DNA of 64,000 nt, taken from assembly GCA_963780795.1 (NCBI GenBank), contig CAWADH010000008.1, positions 434,001 to 498,000 of the forward strand. The letters run 5' to 3'. The notes under the pieces are model-generated. The model was not told where the DNA came from, did not search any database, and was given only the letters and a program-made list of their open reading frames with translations. Position 1 is the stretch's first letter. Every line of letters begins with the position of its first letter. Below, in pieces: positions 48,812 through 59,761 of this stretch. The translations under genes and the position numbers were made by a program. Origin of the DNA: DATJGR01 sp963780795 (lineage in GTDB: Bacteria > Pseudomonadota > Gammaproteobacteria > Pseudomonadales > Azotimanducaceae).

Positions 48812-49732
48812 TCAGGCGAGTTTCAGTTCGCGCGCGGGCACATCACGCCACGACCCACGGCCCATCAGCTGATCTTCGTTGCGCCGGAACGAATCGACAA
48901 TACAACCCATCACCGCACGCACGCGCGCGGCGTTTCTGAGATCGGGATGCGTCAGCACCCAGATCTCCTGTGCTACAACGGGATCACTCAGGCGCGTGAG
49001 CGCCGGATGCGCATCGCCCAGCACGCACGGCAGCGTCGCCATGCCGACGCCTGCTTCCACCGCCGCCAGTTGCAGCGGCGCATTCGGACTACGCGTGCGG
49101 CTCGGCACTTCGGGGAACGATCGCAGACGCGTCGCTTCGCTGATCGACCGGCCGATTCCCCAATCGATCCAGTTGCAGGATTCGGGATGCGCGACCGGAT
49201 CGTGCGTCGACAGGTATTCGGTGCTGGCATACACGGCGACCGCGTACTGACCCAGCCGCCGGCCGACCAGGTGCTCCGGCGGCGAGTCGGTTACGCGTAC
49301 CGCGATGTCGGCCTCGCCGCGCGTGAGGCTCAGCGCCTCGTACGAGCCGATGAAGTCGAGCGAGATGTCGGGGTAGGCGGCGACGAATCGACCAAGATCG
49401 CGCATCAGGAAACCGGTGCCGACCGGTTCCGGAAAGGTGATCCGGACGTGACCCTGCAGGCGCTGGTCGCGGCCGACCAGAATGCGCTCGATGTCGTCGA
49501 TCTGACCTTCCACCTGCTCGGCCTGCAGCAGCACCAACTGGCCGTCGGCCGACAGCTTCAGGCCGTCCGGCGTGCGATTGAACATCACCGCGCCGAGGCG
49601 CTTTTCGAAATGATCGAGGCGCCGCGTCACGGTGGAATGATGGATCCCCAGCCGTCGCGCCGCGGCCCGCACGGAGCCGCTGTGGGCGATCGCGGTGAAC
49701 ACTTTCAGATCGTCCCAGTCCATGCTCGACAT
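48812..49732 (-). CDS. LysR family transcriptional regulator
   Basis: A 306-residue LysR regulator: N-terminal winged helix (about 5-65, FTAIAHSGSVRAAARRLGIHHSTVTRRLDHFEKRLG) and a periplasmic-binding-fold effector domain (about 90-295). The 'WDDLKVF' start and 'HHSTVTRR' recognition helix put it near the group with single-subunit catabolic targets. It heads the minus-strand unit through the hydrolase, GH78 and nitrile hydratase genes; unusually the regulator is in the same direction as its presumed target. An inverted repeat lies upstream. Confidence 0.88.
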   Translation of the reverse strand: MSSMDWDDLKVFTAIAHSGSVRAAARRLGIHHSTVTRRLDHFEKRLGAVMFNRTPDGLKLSADGQLVLLQAEQVEGQIDDIERILVGRDQRLQGHVRITFPEPVGTGFLMRDLGRFVAAYPDISLDFIGSYEALSLTRGEADIAVRVTDSPPEHLVGRRLGQYAVAVYASTEYLSTHDPVAHPESCNWIDWGIGRSISEATRLRSFPEVPSRTRSPNAPLQLAAVEAGVGMATLPCVLGDAHPALTRLSDPVVAQEIWVLTHPDLRNAARVRAVMGCIVDSFRRNEDQLMGRGSWRDVPARELKLA

Positions 49733-49784
49733 CGTGGCGGGTCTCCCGGCGCAAATCTGCGACGCGCTGGTGCGCTATTGGTGC

Positions 49785-49813
49785 TTGATCGGAGTGTTAC
49801 CTAAAGTAACATC
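49785..49813 (+). promoter_or_regulatory. Candidate promoter with overlapping operator
   Basis: TTGATC (49785-49790) and TAACAT (49807-49812) are spaced by 16 bases and lie 33-60 bases before the start of the secreted-protein gene. A perfect inverted repeat TGTTAC-CTAAA-GTAACA (49795-49811) covers the spacer and -10 region, in a position suited to repression; it is also 63-79 bases upstream of the divergent LysR start. The binding protein is unknown; LysR itself is the nearest candidate. Confidence 0.4.
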
Positions 49814-49844
49814 CACGTGCAACCCACGATTTCCCGGAGTTCGA

Positions 49845-50159
49845 ATGAAAGCCTTCACATCTCTCACCGCCGCCGCCCTTGTTTTCGCGAGTTTCCACGT
49901 CAGCGCAGCCGACTCGTATACCGCGTCCATCCAAGGCTGCCAGAAGGCCATCTCGGCGCGCCTGGGCGCGTCCGACGCGGACTTCAGCGTCAAGAAAATC
50001 CAGTCATCGCCGCGTTACACCGAACTGAAGTTCTCGGTATCGAGCGCCTCCGCGTCGGTCGATCAGCTGAAGGTCAGCTGCCGGGCGAAGCAGGACGGTG
50101 AAGTGCTCGCGGTCAATTACGACGAATCGGCATTGCCGACGGCGGTCGCGACGCACTAA
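49845..50159 (+). CDS. Small secreted protein, two cysteines
   Basis: A 104-residue protein with a signal peptide (1-22, MKAFTSLTAAALVFASFHVSA, cleavage before ADS), giving an exported mature part of about 80 residues with two cysteines (CQKAISARLG and LKVSCRAKQDG) that can form one disulfide. The pattern 'CQKAISARLGASDADFSVKKI' resembles small periplasmic proteins of unknown function. The ATG at 49845 has GGAG upstream. A strong terminator follows at 50189, so it is monocistronic. Confidence 0.75.
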   Translation: MKAFTSLTAAALVFASFHVSAADSYTASIQGCQKAISARLGASDADFSVKKIQSSPRYTELKFSVSSASASVDQLKVSCRAKQDGEVLAVNYDESALPTAVATH

Positions 50160-50188
50160 GCACGGTAACCGACCGGTTCCCCCAACTT

Positions 50189-50236
50189 AAGGCTGCGTGA
50201 AGGTTCCCTCCCCTCTACCTCGCAGCCTTTTTTTTG
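50189..50236 (+). terminator. Intrinsic terminator after secreted-protein gene
   Basis: AAGGCTGCG (50189-50197) pairs with CGCAGCCTT (50221-50229), with a further AGGT/ACCT pairing inside (50201-50204 with 50217-50220), followed by a run of eight T (50228-50235). It lies 30 bases after the stop of the plus-strand gene. A 13-base tandem duplication follows immediately (50230-50255). Confidence 0.85.
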
Positions 50237-50250
50237 TTCAGCTTTTTTGT

Positions 50251-51054
50251 TCAGCGTTCGAGCCAGACCCGTCCGTCTCGAACGCTGACCTTCGGTGCCG
50301 GCGGCAGCCGGCACGGTTGGCCGGTGAGACAGTCGCCGCTCCTCGCATCGAATCGATACCCGTGCCAGGGGCACCCAACGGTCCCATCGAGCGACGCATT
50401 CAACGGACCGAGCTGATGCGGACACCGCGCCACGTGCGCGATCAGCTCGCCGTCCGCGCGCGTCACGAAGTACGCGCGTCCCGCGAATTCGGCGCGCACC
50501 GGCAGAACGAGTTCGTCGACCGGACCGAGACACACCGCCGCGTCGGACCGGTCGCTATCGATCCGAGTATCGAGCTGACGCTGCCGCTCGACCATCATGG
50601 CGACGTCTTCGTCGTATAGCCGCTCGTACGTGTCGCTGAAAGCGGCGCCAGCGCGGTCCCGCGCGGTCCCGTCGATGCCGGGAACGAAGAAGTCGACGAC
50701 GATGTCCGTTCGACGCGGCGCAACGGCGAAAGCATGCGTCCACACTTCGCTGCCTGCGTTGGCGCCTTCCAACGTGCGCGTGATCCAGCGCCGACAGTCG
50801 CGGTCGAGACGCAACTCCAGCACCAACCGATGGCCGCGCGGCGACATCGTCGCGGCGCGCCATCCCCACGGACCCGCCGCTTCGCATTCGATCGACGCGA
50901 AGCTCGATTGATGCAGGTGCGGCAGATGCTCCCAATCGAGTGCGTTCTCGTAGAGCCGCTCGACGCTCACCGGCAACACGCGGCGATACGTTCCGACGTG
51001 CGGCAGTCGCGAAGCGGCGAACGCGGGATAGCGACGATGATCAGGCATATGCAT
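50251..51054 (-). CDS. Rieske oxygenase-like protein with inverted domain order
   Basis: A 267-residue protein with the parts of a Rieske oxygenase in reverse order. Residues about 15-165 look like the SRPBCC-type catalytic domain, with D40-W-E-H43-L-P-H46-L-H48 matching the mononuclear iron D-x2-H-x4-H motif and YDEDVAMMVERQ (Asp150) matching the third-ligand ED-x-I-x-E-x-Q region. The Rieske cluster follows at the C-terminus: C211-P-H213 and C228-P-W-H231-G. In all ordinary oxygenases the Rieske domain comes first. The start is ATG 51054 (or the second ATG, two codons on). No reductase is adjacent. The stop lies inside a 13-base tandem repeat. Confidence 0.82.
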   Translation of the reverse strand: MHMPDHRRYPAFAASRLPHVGTYRRVLPVSVERLYENALDWEHLPHLHQSSFASIECEAAGPWGWRAATMSPRGHRLVLELRLDRDCRRWITRTLEGANAGSEVWTHAFAVAPRRTDIVVDFFVPGIDGTARDRAGAAFSDTYERLYDEDVAMMVERQRQLDTRIDSDRSDAAVCLGPVDELVLPVRAEFAGRAYFVTRADGELIAHVARCPHQLGPLNASLDGTVGCPWHGYRFDARSGDCLTGQPCRLPPAPKVSVRDGRVWLER

Positions 51055-51064
51055 AGACCGAGTG

Positions 51065-51093
51065 TTGACACCCCCGATCGATTCTGATCATAT
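51065..51093 (+). promoter_or_regulatory. Sigma-70 promoter of the candidate small RNA
   Basis: A perfect -35 box TTGACA (51065-51070) is followed after 17 bases by TCATAT (51088-51093), with TG two bases before it (extended -10). It points away from the minus-strand Rieske gene, and no plus-strand gene follows, so it is free to drive the small RNA that ends at 51178. Confidence 0.55.
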
Positions 51094-51099
51094 CCGCCC

Positions 51100-51178
51100 G
51101 GCTAGGAGGAGGGAGAGATAGAGAGACTCCGCGCTGAGAAATCGGCGCAACTTAGGCCGCAATAGCGGCCTTTTTCTT
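51100..51178 (+). ncRNA. Candidate small RNA (about 79 nt)
   Basis: A predicted transcript from near 51100 to the terminator at 51154-51178. The first third is purine-rich and contains AGGAGGAGGG, like a Shine-Dalgarno sequence but with no start codon at a usable distance. GGAG (51112-51115) can pair with CTCC (51127-51130), and GCGC (51131-51134) with GCGC (51145-51148). No reading frame in it is convincing. It lies between the divergent Rieske gene and the 3' end of ileS on the opposite strand. Read-through would be antisense to ileS. No family recognised. Confidence 0.5.
51154..51178 (+). terminator. Intrinsic terminator of the candidate small RNA
   Basis: AGGCCGC (51154-51160), loop AATA, GCGGCCT (51165-51171), followed by TTTTCTTT. 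The T-run is on the plus strand, where no protein gene ends; on the minus strand the A/T-run is missing, so it is not the ileS terminator. Confidence 0.75.
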
Positions 51179-51197
51179 TGCCACGAATTCTCCGACC

Positions 51198-54338
<3,141 letters not shown>

Positions 54339-54427
54339 GGTCGTGCAGTCATACGGTGGTTTAGCGAGGGCGCATTCTATGCCCCGCTACCCGAGTTTTC
54401 ACGCGGGCTGGCGCAGGGGAAGGCGTT

Positions 54428-54736
54428 TCACTCCGCAGCGGGAGGGCTCACCACGATGTGCTCGGCGTTGTCGGCAACCATCACGTTCAATGGCCGGCCG
54501 AGCGTAAAGGACTCGAGAATGAAATCGCGCAGCACCGACAGCGATTCGCCGCGCACCTGCGTGTTCTTGATCAGTTCCTTCAGCATGCCGGCCTCGATCT
54601 CGGCCTCGAGCTGAGATTCGTACGGCCCCACGTCGATGCCTTCACGCGTGTGGAAATACCACTTGCCGTTCGTATGGAACACACGGTCGGCGCGGAACCA
54701 GGTCTTCGATCGTTCGTCTCGGCGGCCCACGAGCAT
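54428..54736 (-). CDS. DUF6316-like small protein
   Basis: A 102-residue soluble protein with the start RRDERSKTWFRADRVFHTNG, then KWYFHTREGIDVGPYESQLEAEIEAGMLKEL, a pattern found in short gammaproteobacterial proteins of the DUF6316 type. There are no cysteines. The ATG at 54736 has GGAGG seven bases upstream, which excludes the longer upstream frame. It is upstream of ileS (89 bases) on the same strand. Function unknown. Confidence 0.7.
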   Translation of the reverse strand: MLVGRRDERSKTWFRADRVFHTNGKWYFHTREGIDVGPYESQLEAEIEAGMLKELIKNTQVRGESLSVLRDFILESFTLGRPLNVMVADNAEHIVVSPPAAE

Positions 54737-54849
54737 TTCAGAGCCTCCAGATGTACTACAAGGTGGGAGATTGTCGGTGCTGCGGCGAAGGTCTGTATGT
54801 GCCGCCGTTGTTACGGATGTAAGCGAATGTGACCCGCGCGGCCCGGTGT

Positions 54850-54877
54850 GATCGTCAGCGCGAAATCGCTGACGATC
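54850..54877 (-). terminator. Hairpin after the LLM-class gene
   Basis: GATCGTCAGCG (54850-54860) and its complement CGCTGACGATC (54867-54877) form a perfect 11-base stem around a 6-base loop, directly downstream of the minus-strand flavin-oxidoreductase stop at 54882. No U-run follows, so it could be a terminator of the factor-assisted kind or a transcript-end stabiliser. The rest of this 145-base gap shows nothing recognisable. Confidence 0.45.
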
Positions 54878-54881
54878 CGGC

Positions 54882-55742
54882 TTATGCGGTGCCGGTGGCA
54901 GCCAACAGCCGTTCGGCGCGGCGCTTGAGGCCATCGACGTCGCGGGCGAACAGCGGCGCGATCAGTTGGTCGACTCCGGCCTCACGATAGGCCTCCACGG
55001 TCTCCGGTGTGATCGGGTGCCGGTTCGGACAAACGAATACATCTATGTCGCTTCGAATGCGCCCTGCTTCGGCCAGGAACCGATCCAGCACGCCGAGCCG
55101 CTCGTGAACGCCCGCCGGCTCCAGATCGTAGCCGTACCAACCGTTGCCCTGAGTGGCGACGCGCGCCAGCGCGGCGTCGCTTTCGCCCCCGAAGTGAATC
55201 GGTGGGTGAGGTTTCTGCACCGGCTTCGGATTGAAGTAGCAGGCGGGCACGCTGACCGTTTCTCCCGAGAAAGACGACACTCCTTCGCGCCACAGCGCCT
55301 GCATCGCTTCGATGTACTCGGCGCAGCGGCGTGCCCGCACGCGAAAGTCCATGCCCAATGCCTGAAACTCTTCTGCGAGCCAACCGATGCCGACTCCGAA
55401 GTCGACGCGCCCGCCCGAAAGGTAGTCGAGATCGGCCACCATCTTGGCGGTGTAGACCGGCTGGCGCTGCGGCACGAGGCAGATGCCGGTACCGAGGCGC
55501 AGCCGACGCGTGTGTGCTGCAACGAACGTCAGCGCCGCAAACGGATCGAGCACACCTTGGGGATCCCCTGGCACGCGACCGTCCTCCGCGTACGGATATC
55601 GCGACGCGTAATCGGGAAAGAACAGCACGTGCTCCGGCACCCACACCGAGTGAAAGCCGGCTTCCTCGATGAATCGCGCCGCATCGGCGATGTAGTCCGG
55701 CGTCGTCAGGTGACTGAACGCGAGCGTGATACCGATCTTCAT
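54882..55742 (-). CDS. LLM-class flavin-dependent oxidoreductase
   Basis: A 286-residue luciferase-like monooxygenase-fold (TIM barrel) protein: SVWVPEHVLFF, FAALTFVAAHTRRLRLGTGI, NPVYTAKMVADLDYLSGGRVDFGVGIGW, and HPPIHFGGESDAALARVA. The 'TIGR03619' probable F420-dependent type is the closest; FMN is likelier in proteobacteria. The start is ATG 55742, next to the divergent MFS gene. Substrate unknown. It ends at the hairpin 54850-54877. Confidence 0.85.
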   Translation of the reverse strand: MKIGITLAFSHLTTPDYIADAARFIEEAGFHSVWVPEHVLFFPDYASRYPYAEDGRVPGDPQGVLDPFAALTFVAAHTRRLRLGTGICLVPQRQPVYTAKMVADLDYLSGGRVDFGVGIGWLAEEFQALGMDFRVRARRCAEYIEAMQALWREGVSSFSGETVSVPACYFNPKPVQKPHPPIHFGGESDAALARVATQGNGWYGYDLEPAGVHERLGVLDRFLAEAGRIRSDIDVFVCPNRHPITPETVEAYREAGVDQLIAPLFARDVDGLKRRAERLLAATGTA

Positions 55743-55759
55743 GCGCCTGCTCTCGAGTT

Positions 55760-55789
55760 TTGCGGGGCATCGAAGCGTATCGGTATGAT
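55760..55789 (+). promoter_or_regulatory. Candidate promoter of the MFS gene
   Basis: TTGCGG (55760-55765) and TATGAT (55784-55789, five of six consensus) are separated by 18 bases. Transcription would start near 55796, so translation begins at ATG 55815 rather than at the ATG embedded in the -10 box. Confidence 0.4.
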
Positions 55790-55814
55790 CCGCGTTTCTC
55801 AAACGCCGCCCCGC

Positions 55815-57056
55815 ATGACGCAGTCTGCTCGCGAAACCCCGATCGACATCCCTCGTTCGGCGTTCCCGTGGTATCTGACGAGTTCGAGCCTGTGGATGGC
55901 CGCGATGAGCCTGCAGGGCTTTCTCATCACCTGGATGATGGTCGGCATTCTGCAAGCCCCGGCAGACCAGGTGGGTTTCGGCCGCGCGCTGATCGAGATG
56001 CCGGGTCTGTTGATTCTGCTGATCGGCGGCGTGCTCGCCGATCGCACCGACGGCCGCCGGCTGCTGGTCGGCATGCACCTCGCCATAGCCATTCCGTCAG
56101 TGGTCGTCGCCGCCATCGTGCATGGCGGACTGCTGTCGTTCTGGGTGGTCATCGCCTTCGGCATCGCTGTGTCGGGAATGCAGGCCGCCAGCGATCCGGC
56201 GCGTCAGTCGATTCTGAGCCGCGTCACGCGCACCGACATTCAGCGCACCGTCACGCTGATGACCATCGTGACTTCGCTGGCCGGACTCGGCGGCGTATGG
56301 CTGGGCGGCAGGCTCGACGCGATCGGACTGGTGGTCATGCTTTTACTGCAAGCGGGCTGCTTTGCGATCGGCTCCGAAGCGGCGCGCCGGATGCCGGCGA
56401 TGCCGCCACCGCCGGCGCGCGGCCGACCCGACCTGTTGGCAGGTATCACGGCCACGTGGCGGATTCCGCTGATCCGCAACATCATCGGGCTGAACTTCCT
56501 CTCCTCGCTGGTGAACGCGGGCGCGTACATCGTCGCGATTCCGTTCATCGTCAAAGAGGTCTACCACGGCGACGCGACCTTCTTCTCTTCGGTGATGGTG
56601 GTGTTCACTGCCGGCAGCATCGGCTCGAACGTCGTGCTGCTCCGGTTCATGCCGATGCTGCGGCCCGGCCGGCTGTTCCTGCTGATGCAGCTGACGCGCG
56701 TGGTGATTCTCGGCGTGCTGTGGATGAAGCCGTCGCTGCCGCTGTTCTTCGCGGCGATGTTCGCATGGGGTCTCAACATGGGCGTCACCACCACGCTGGT
56801 GCGAACCACGGTTCAGGAACTCGCCGAAGGCGTGCACCGCGCACAGATACTCTCGGTGTTGCTCGTCAGTTTCATGATTTCGGCGCCGCTCAGCTCGATG
56901 CTGCTCGGCACCTTGATCGCGGGCTACGATCCGCTCACCGCGTTGATTCCCGGCGTCGTCATCTCGCTCGTGATCTTCGTGATCGGCGTGACGTCGAGCC
57001 GGCTGTGGCAATACCAGGCGCCGACGGGGCCGGTCGCGCTGAGCGCGACGCCGTGA
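55815..57056 (+). CDS. Major facilitator superfamily transporter
   Basis: A 413-residue inner-membrane protein with 11-12 helices. The helix pattern (SLWMAAMSLQGFLITWMMVG; LLILLIGGVLADRTDGRRLL; FAAMFAWGLNMGVTTTL) and the GGVLADRTDGRRLL loop between helices 2 and 3 fit an MFS exporter of the MFS_3/enterobactin-exporter-like type. The start is ATG 55815. Substrate unknown. The gene is divergent from the LLM-class oxidoreductase and ends four bases before the convergent hydrolase. Confidence 0.85.
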   Translation: MTQSARETPIDIPRSAFPWYLTSSSLWMAAMSLQGFLITWMMVGILQAPADQVGFGRALIEMPGLLILLIGGVLADRTDGRRLLVGMHLAIAIPSVVVAAIVHGGLLSFWVVIAFGIAVSGMQAASDPARQSILSRVTRTDIQRTVTLMTIVTSLAGLGGVWLGGRLDAIGLVVMLLLQAGCFAIGSEAARRMPAMPPPPARGRPDLLAGITATWRIPLIRNIIGLNFLSSLVNAGAYIVAIPFIVKEVYHGDATFFSSVMVVFTAGSIGSNVVLLRFMPMLRPGRLFLLMQLTRVVILGVLWMKPSLPLFFAAMFAWGLNMGVTTTLVRTTVQELAEGVHRAQILSVLLVSFMISAPLSSMLLGTLIAGYDPLTALIPGVVISLVIFVIGVTSSRLWQYQAPTGPVALSATP

Positions 57057-57059
57057 GTC

Positions 57060-58007
57060 CTATGCCTGCGCTTCGACGAACCGCGCGACCAGCTCCGGAT
57101 CCTGCATCGGGATGAAGTGCGTGAGGTGCGGCAGATAAACGTCGCGCCCCTTTGGAAACTGGTCAGCGAGCCGCTCCCACGTTGGTGACGCCAGGAAATC
57201 CATCGCCTCGAGTCGCGTGCGCTTTTCGCCGCGCAGTACGGTTACCGGTACGTCGATGCCGGCGAACAGGTCGTGAATGTCACGCCCACTGGATCCCGTA
57301 TAGATCGCCGCTTCCACCAGCGGCGGACAGGCGAGCACCCAACCCGCGCCGTCGGGGTTCGGCAGCACGCCGTACCGACAGTAGTCCTCGAGCACGTCAC
57401 TGCGCCACACCGCGAACGATCCGCGACCGCTCAACCGGTCGAACATCTCGCGCCACGATTGCCACAGATTGTTGCGCTTCGACGTCGGATGGTCCTTCGG
57501 CTGTTGTGCACCCATGGCGCCTTTCATCGACGCGTACAGTTCGGGATCCATGATCACCGGATCGACCAGCACCAGACGCTCGAACCGCGCCCTCTCTCTC
57601 GCAGCCGCCTGCACCACCGCGTGACCGCCCATCGAGTGCCCGACGCCGACGATTCTTGCCAGGTTCATCGTTTTGACGAATCCGGCGAGGTCGCTACCGA
57701 ACGATTCCCAATTGAACGGCGGAACTTTGGCGCTTCGGCCGTGGCCGCGCTGATCGAGCGCGATGACGTGCCGGTTCGCCGGTAACGCGGCGATCACCCG
57801 ATCCCAGCAACGCGCGTGAAAGCCCGTTGCGTGTGCGAGCACCACCGTCGGTTGCGTCGGATCGGCCTCACCCCATTCGAAGTAACACAGATCGACGTCG
57901 CCGATCCGGATGTGGTGTTCGACGGGCTCGCGGCTGGATTGGGTCAAGTGAAAGCGCACCGGCAAAAAAACGCCGCGCATTATAGACAGCGCCCGGCGCT
58001 TCTTCAT
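57060..58007 (-). CDS. Alpha/beta hydrolase
   Basis: A 315-residue alpha/beta hydrolase: VLAHATGFHARCWD (oxyanion), ALDQRGHGRS, nucleophile Ser125 in GVGHSMGGHAVV, and the His in LPHLTHFIPMQDP. Similarity begins near residue 33. The start is uncertain: ATG 58007, ATG 57980 or GTG 57959; a perfect TATAAT on the minus strand at 57984-57979 would favour the last. Convergent with the MFS gene and divergent from phaC. Substrate unknown. Confidence 0.8.
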   Translation of the reverse strand: MKKRRALSIMRGVFLPVRFHLTQSSREPVEHHIRIGDVDLCYFEWGEADPTQPTVVLAHATGFHARCWDRVIAALPANRHVIALDQRGHGRSAKVPPFNWESFGSDLAGFVKTMNLARIVGVGHSMGGHAVVQAAARERARFERLVLVDPVIMDPELYASMKGAMGAQQPKDHPTSKRNNLWQSWREMFDRLSGRGSFAVWRSDVLEDYCRYGVLPNPDGAGWVLACPPLVEAAIYTGSSGRDIHDLFAGIDVPVTVLRGEKRTRLEAMDFLASPTWERLADQFPKGRDVYLPHLTHFIPMQDPELVARFVEAQA

Positions 58008-58032
58008 ATCGAGTCCGAATCCCGACTATAGT
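58003..58032 (+). promoter_or_regulatory. Candidate phaC promoter with palindromic -10
   Basis: TTCATA (58003-58008) and TATAGT (58027-58032) are separated by 18 bases, 38 bases before the phaC start. The -10 sits in the palindrome ACTATAGT (58025-58032), so the same bases read as a -10 on the other strand toward the divergent hydrolase; no good minus-strand -35 is seen. Confidence 0.4.
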
Positions 58033-58069
58033 CGCAGCGGGTGAATCGACATCGAGAAGGGGAAATCCA

Positions 58070-59761
58070 ATGGCTGAACCCAATGGAGCATCTTCACATC
58101 CCGAAGAAGCCGCGGCGGACAGCACGCTCGCATTGAATCCCGTCGTCGGCTTCGGCTTCGACGACATCGTGAAAGCCGGCGTCAGCGTGGTGCGTCAGGG
58201 TCTGCTGCAACCGGCGATCGGCATCGAACACGCGACGCGGTTGTGGCAGGAATCCGTTCGGATTCTGTTCGGCGCGTCCGACACCGCGCCGGATCCGAAG
58301 GACGCGCGCTTCCGCGACCCCGCGTTCAGCGAAAACGGTTTGTACAAGCGCGCCGCGCAAACGTGGGTTGCCGCTGAGCGCTCCGTGCACGAATGGGTGG
58401 ACGCGGTCGGGTTCGACGACCTGGGTCGCCAGCGTGCGCACTTCCTGCTCGGACTCGCCACCGACGCGCTGGTGCCGACGAACTTCCTGCTCGGCAACCC
58501 ATCGGCGCTCAAGAAGGCGCGCGAAACGCGCGGCCAGAGTCTGCTCAAGGGCGCGCGTAACTTCGTCGACGACCTCGTTCACAACGGCGGTATGCCGTCG
58601 CAGGTCGACAAGACGCCGTTCAAGGTCGGCGGCAATCTCGCGAACACCGAGGGCTCAGTGGTGTTCCGCCATCCGATTCTCGAACTGATCCAGTATCGGC
58701 CGCGCACGCCGAACGTGGAAACGCGGCCGGTGTTCATCGTGCCGCCGCAGATCAACAAGTACTACGTCTACGATCTGTCGCCCGAGAAAAGCCTCGTGAA
58801 GTTCCTGATCGATTCGGGATTCCAGGTATTCATGGTGTCGTGGCGCAATCCGACCGCGGAGCTACGCGACTGTGGGCTCGCCGGATATATCGATGCGATC
58901 GAAGCCGGCATTGAGGCGACACGCGAAATCACCGGGCATCGCAGCGTCGCCGCGGTCGGCGCCTGCGCCGGCGGCATTACGCTGACGGCCGCGATCGGTT
59001 ACATGGCGGCGCTCGGACGAGCCGATCGGGTGTCGTCGTTGACGCTGATGGTGAACGTGCTGGACACGCATCCGGAAGATTCGGTCACCGGCCTGTTCAT
59101 GACTGACGACGCCATTGAGGCGGCGCGCAAGCGATCGGCGCGTCAGGGCGTCCTCGACGGTCAAGATACCGCACGCGTCTTCAACTGGATGCGCCCGAAC
59201 GATCTGATCTGGAACTACGTCGTGTCGAACTACCTGCACGGCGAAACGCCGCCGGCGTTCGACATCCTGTACTGGAACAACGACACCACGCGGCTGCCCG
59301 CGCGTCTGCACAGCGACTTCCTCGACATCTTCAAAGACAACCCGTTCCGCCGTCCGGGAATGCTGAAGATCCGCGACGTACCGATCGATCTGAAGCAGAT
59401 CCACTGCCCGGTGTTCATCACCGGCGGCACCACCGATCACATCACGCCTTGGCAGGCCTGCTATCGCTCCACGCAATTGTTCGGCGCGCCGGCAACGTAC
59501 GTGTTGAGCACCGCGGGACACATACAGAGCCTGATCAATCCGCCGGGCTCGTCGAAGCGGCGCTACTACCTCAATCCCGAAACACCGCAGGATTGCGAAG
59601 CATGGCGTCGCAACGCCACCGAGCACGAAGGTTCGTGGTGGCCGTACTGGACCGAATGGCTGCGCGCGCGCGGCATCGGCCAGAACGCGGCGCCGGCAAA
59701 CCTCGGCAGCGCCAAGTACCCGCCAATCGCGCCGGCTCCCGGCTCGTACGTTTTCGAGTGA
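58070..59761 (+). CDS. phaC: Poly(3-hydroxyalkanoate) synthase, class II type
   Basis: A 563-residue PHA synthase. The lipase-box-like motif is GACAGG with nucleophile Cys299; Asp456 (TDHITPW) and His484 (AGHIQS) complete the triad. Motifs such as RPNDLIWNYVVSNYLHG, FDILYWNNDTTRLPA and NPPG agree with Pseudomonas-type class II enzymes for medium-chain hydroxyacyl-CoAs. The 563-residue length fits. It polymerises hydroxyacyl-CoA on storage granules. phaZ overlaps its stop. No phaC2, phaD or phasin gene is next to it. Confidence 0.93.
   Translation: MAEPNGASSHPEEAAADSTLALNPVVGFGFDDIVKAGVSVVRQGLLQPAIGIEHATRLWQESVRILFGASDTAPDPKDARFRDPAFSENGLYKRAAQTWVAAERSVHEWVDAVGFDDLGRQRAHFLLGLATDALVPTNFLLGNPSALKKARETRGQSLLKGARNFVDDLVHNGGMPSQVDKTPFKVGGNLANTEGSVVFRHPILELIQYRPRTPNVETRPVFIVPPQINKYYVYDLSPEKSLVKFLIDSGFQVFMVSWRNPTAELRDCGLAGYIDAIEAGIEATREITGHRSVAAVGACAGGITLTAAIGYMAALGRADRVSSLTLMVNVLDTHPEDSVTGLFMTDDAIEAARKRSARQGVLDGQDTARVFNWMRPNDLIWNYVVSNYLHGETPPAFDILYWNNDTTRLPARLHSDFLDIFKDNPFRRPGMLKIRDVPIDLKQIHCPVFITGGTTDHITPWQACYRSTQLFGAPATYVLSTAGHIQSLINPPGSSKRRYYLNPETPQDCEAWRRNATEHEGSWWPYWTEWLRARGIGQNAAPANLGSAKYPPIAPAPGSYVFE

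Noticed and set aside
45565..48939. 1124-codon open frame on the plus strand opposite the GH78 and hydrolase genes
   Set aside because: It is antisense to two genes with clear family motifs and its translation is Arg/His/Val-rich with no recognisable domain. Long antisense frames are expected from GC-rich codon bias.
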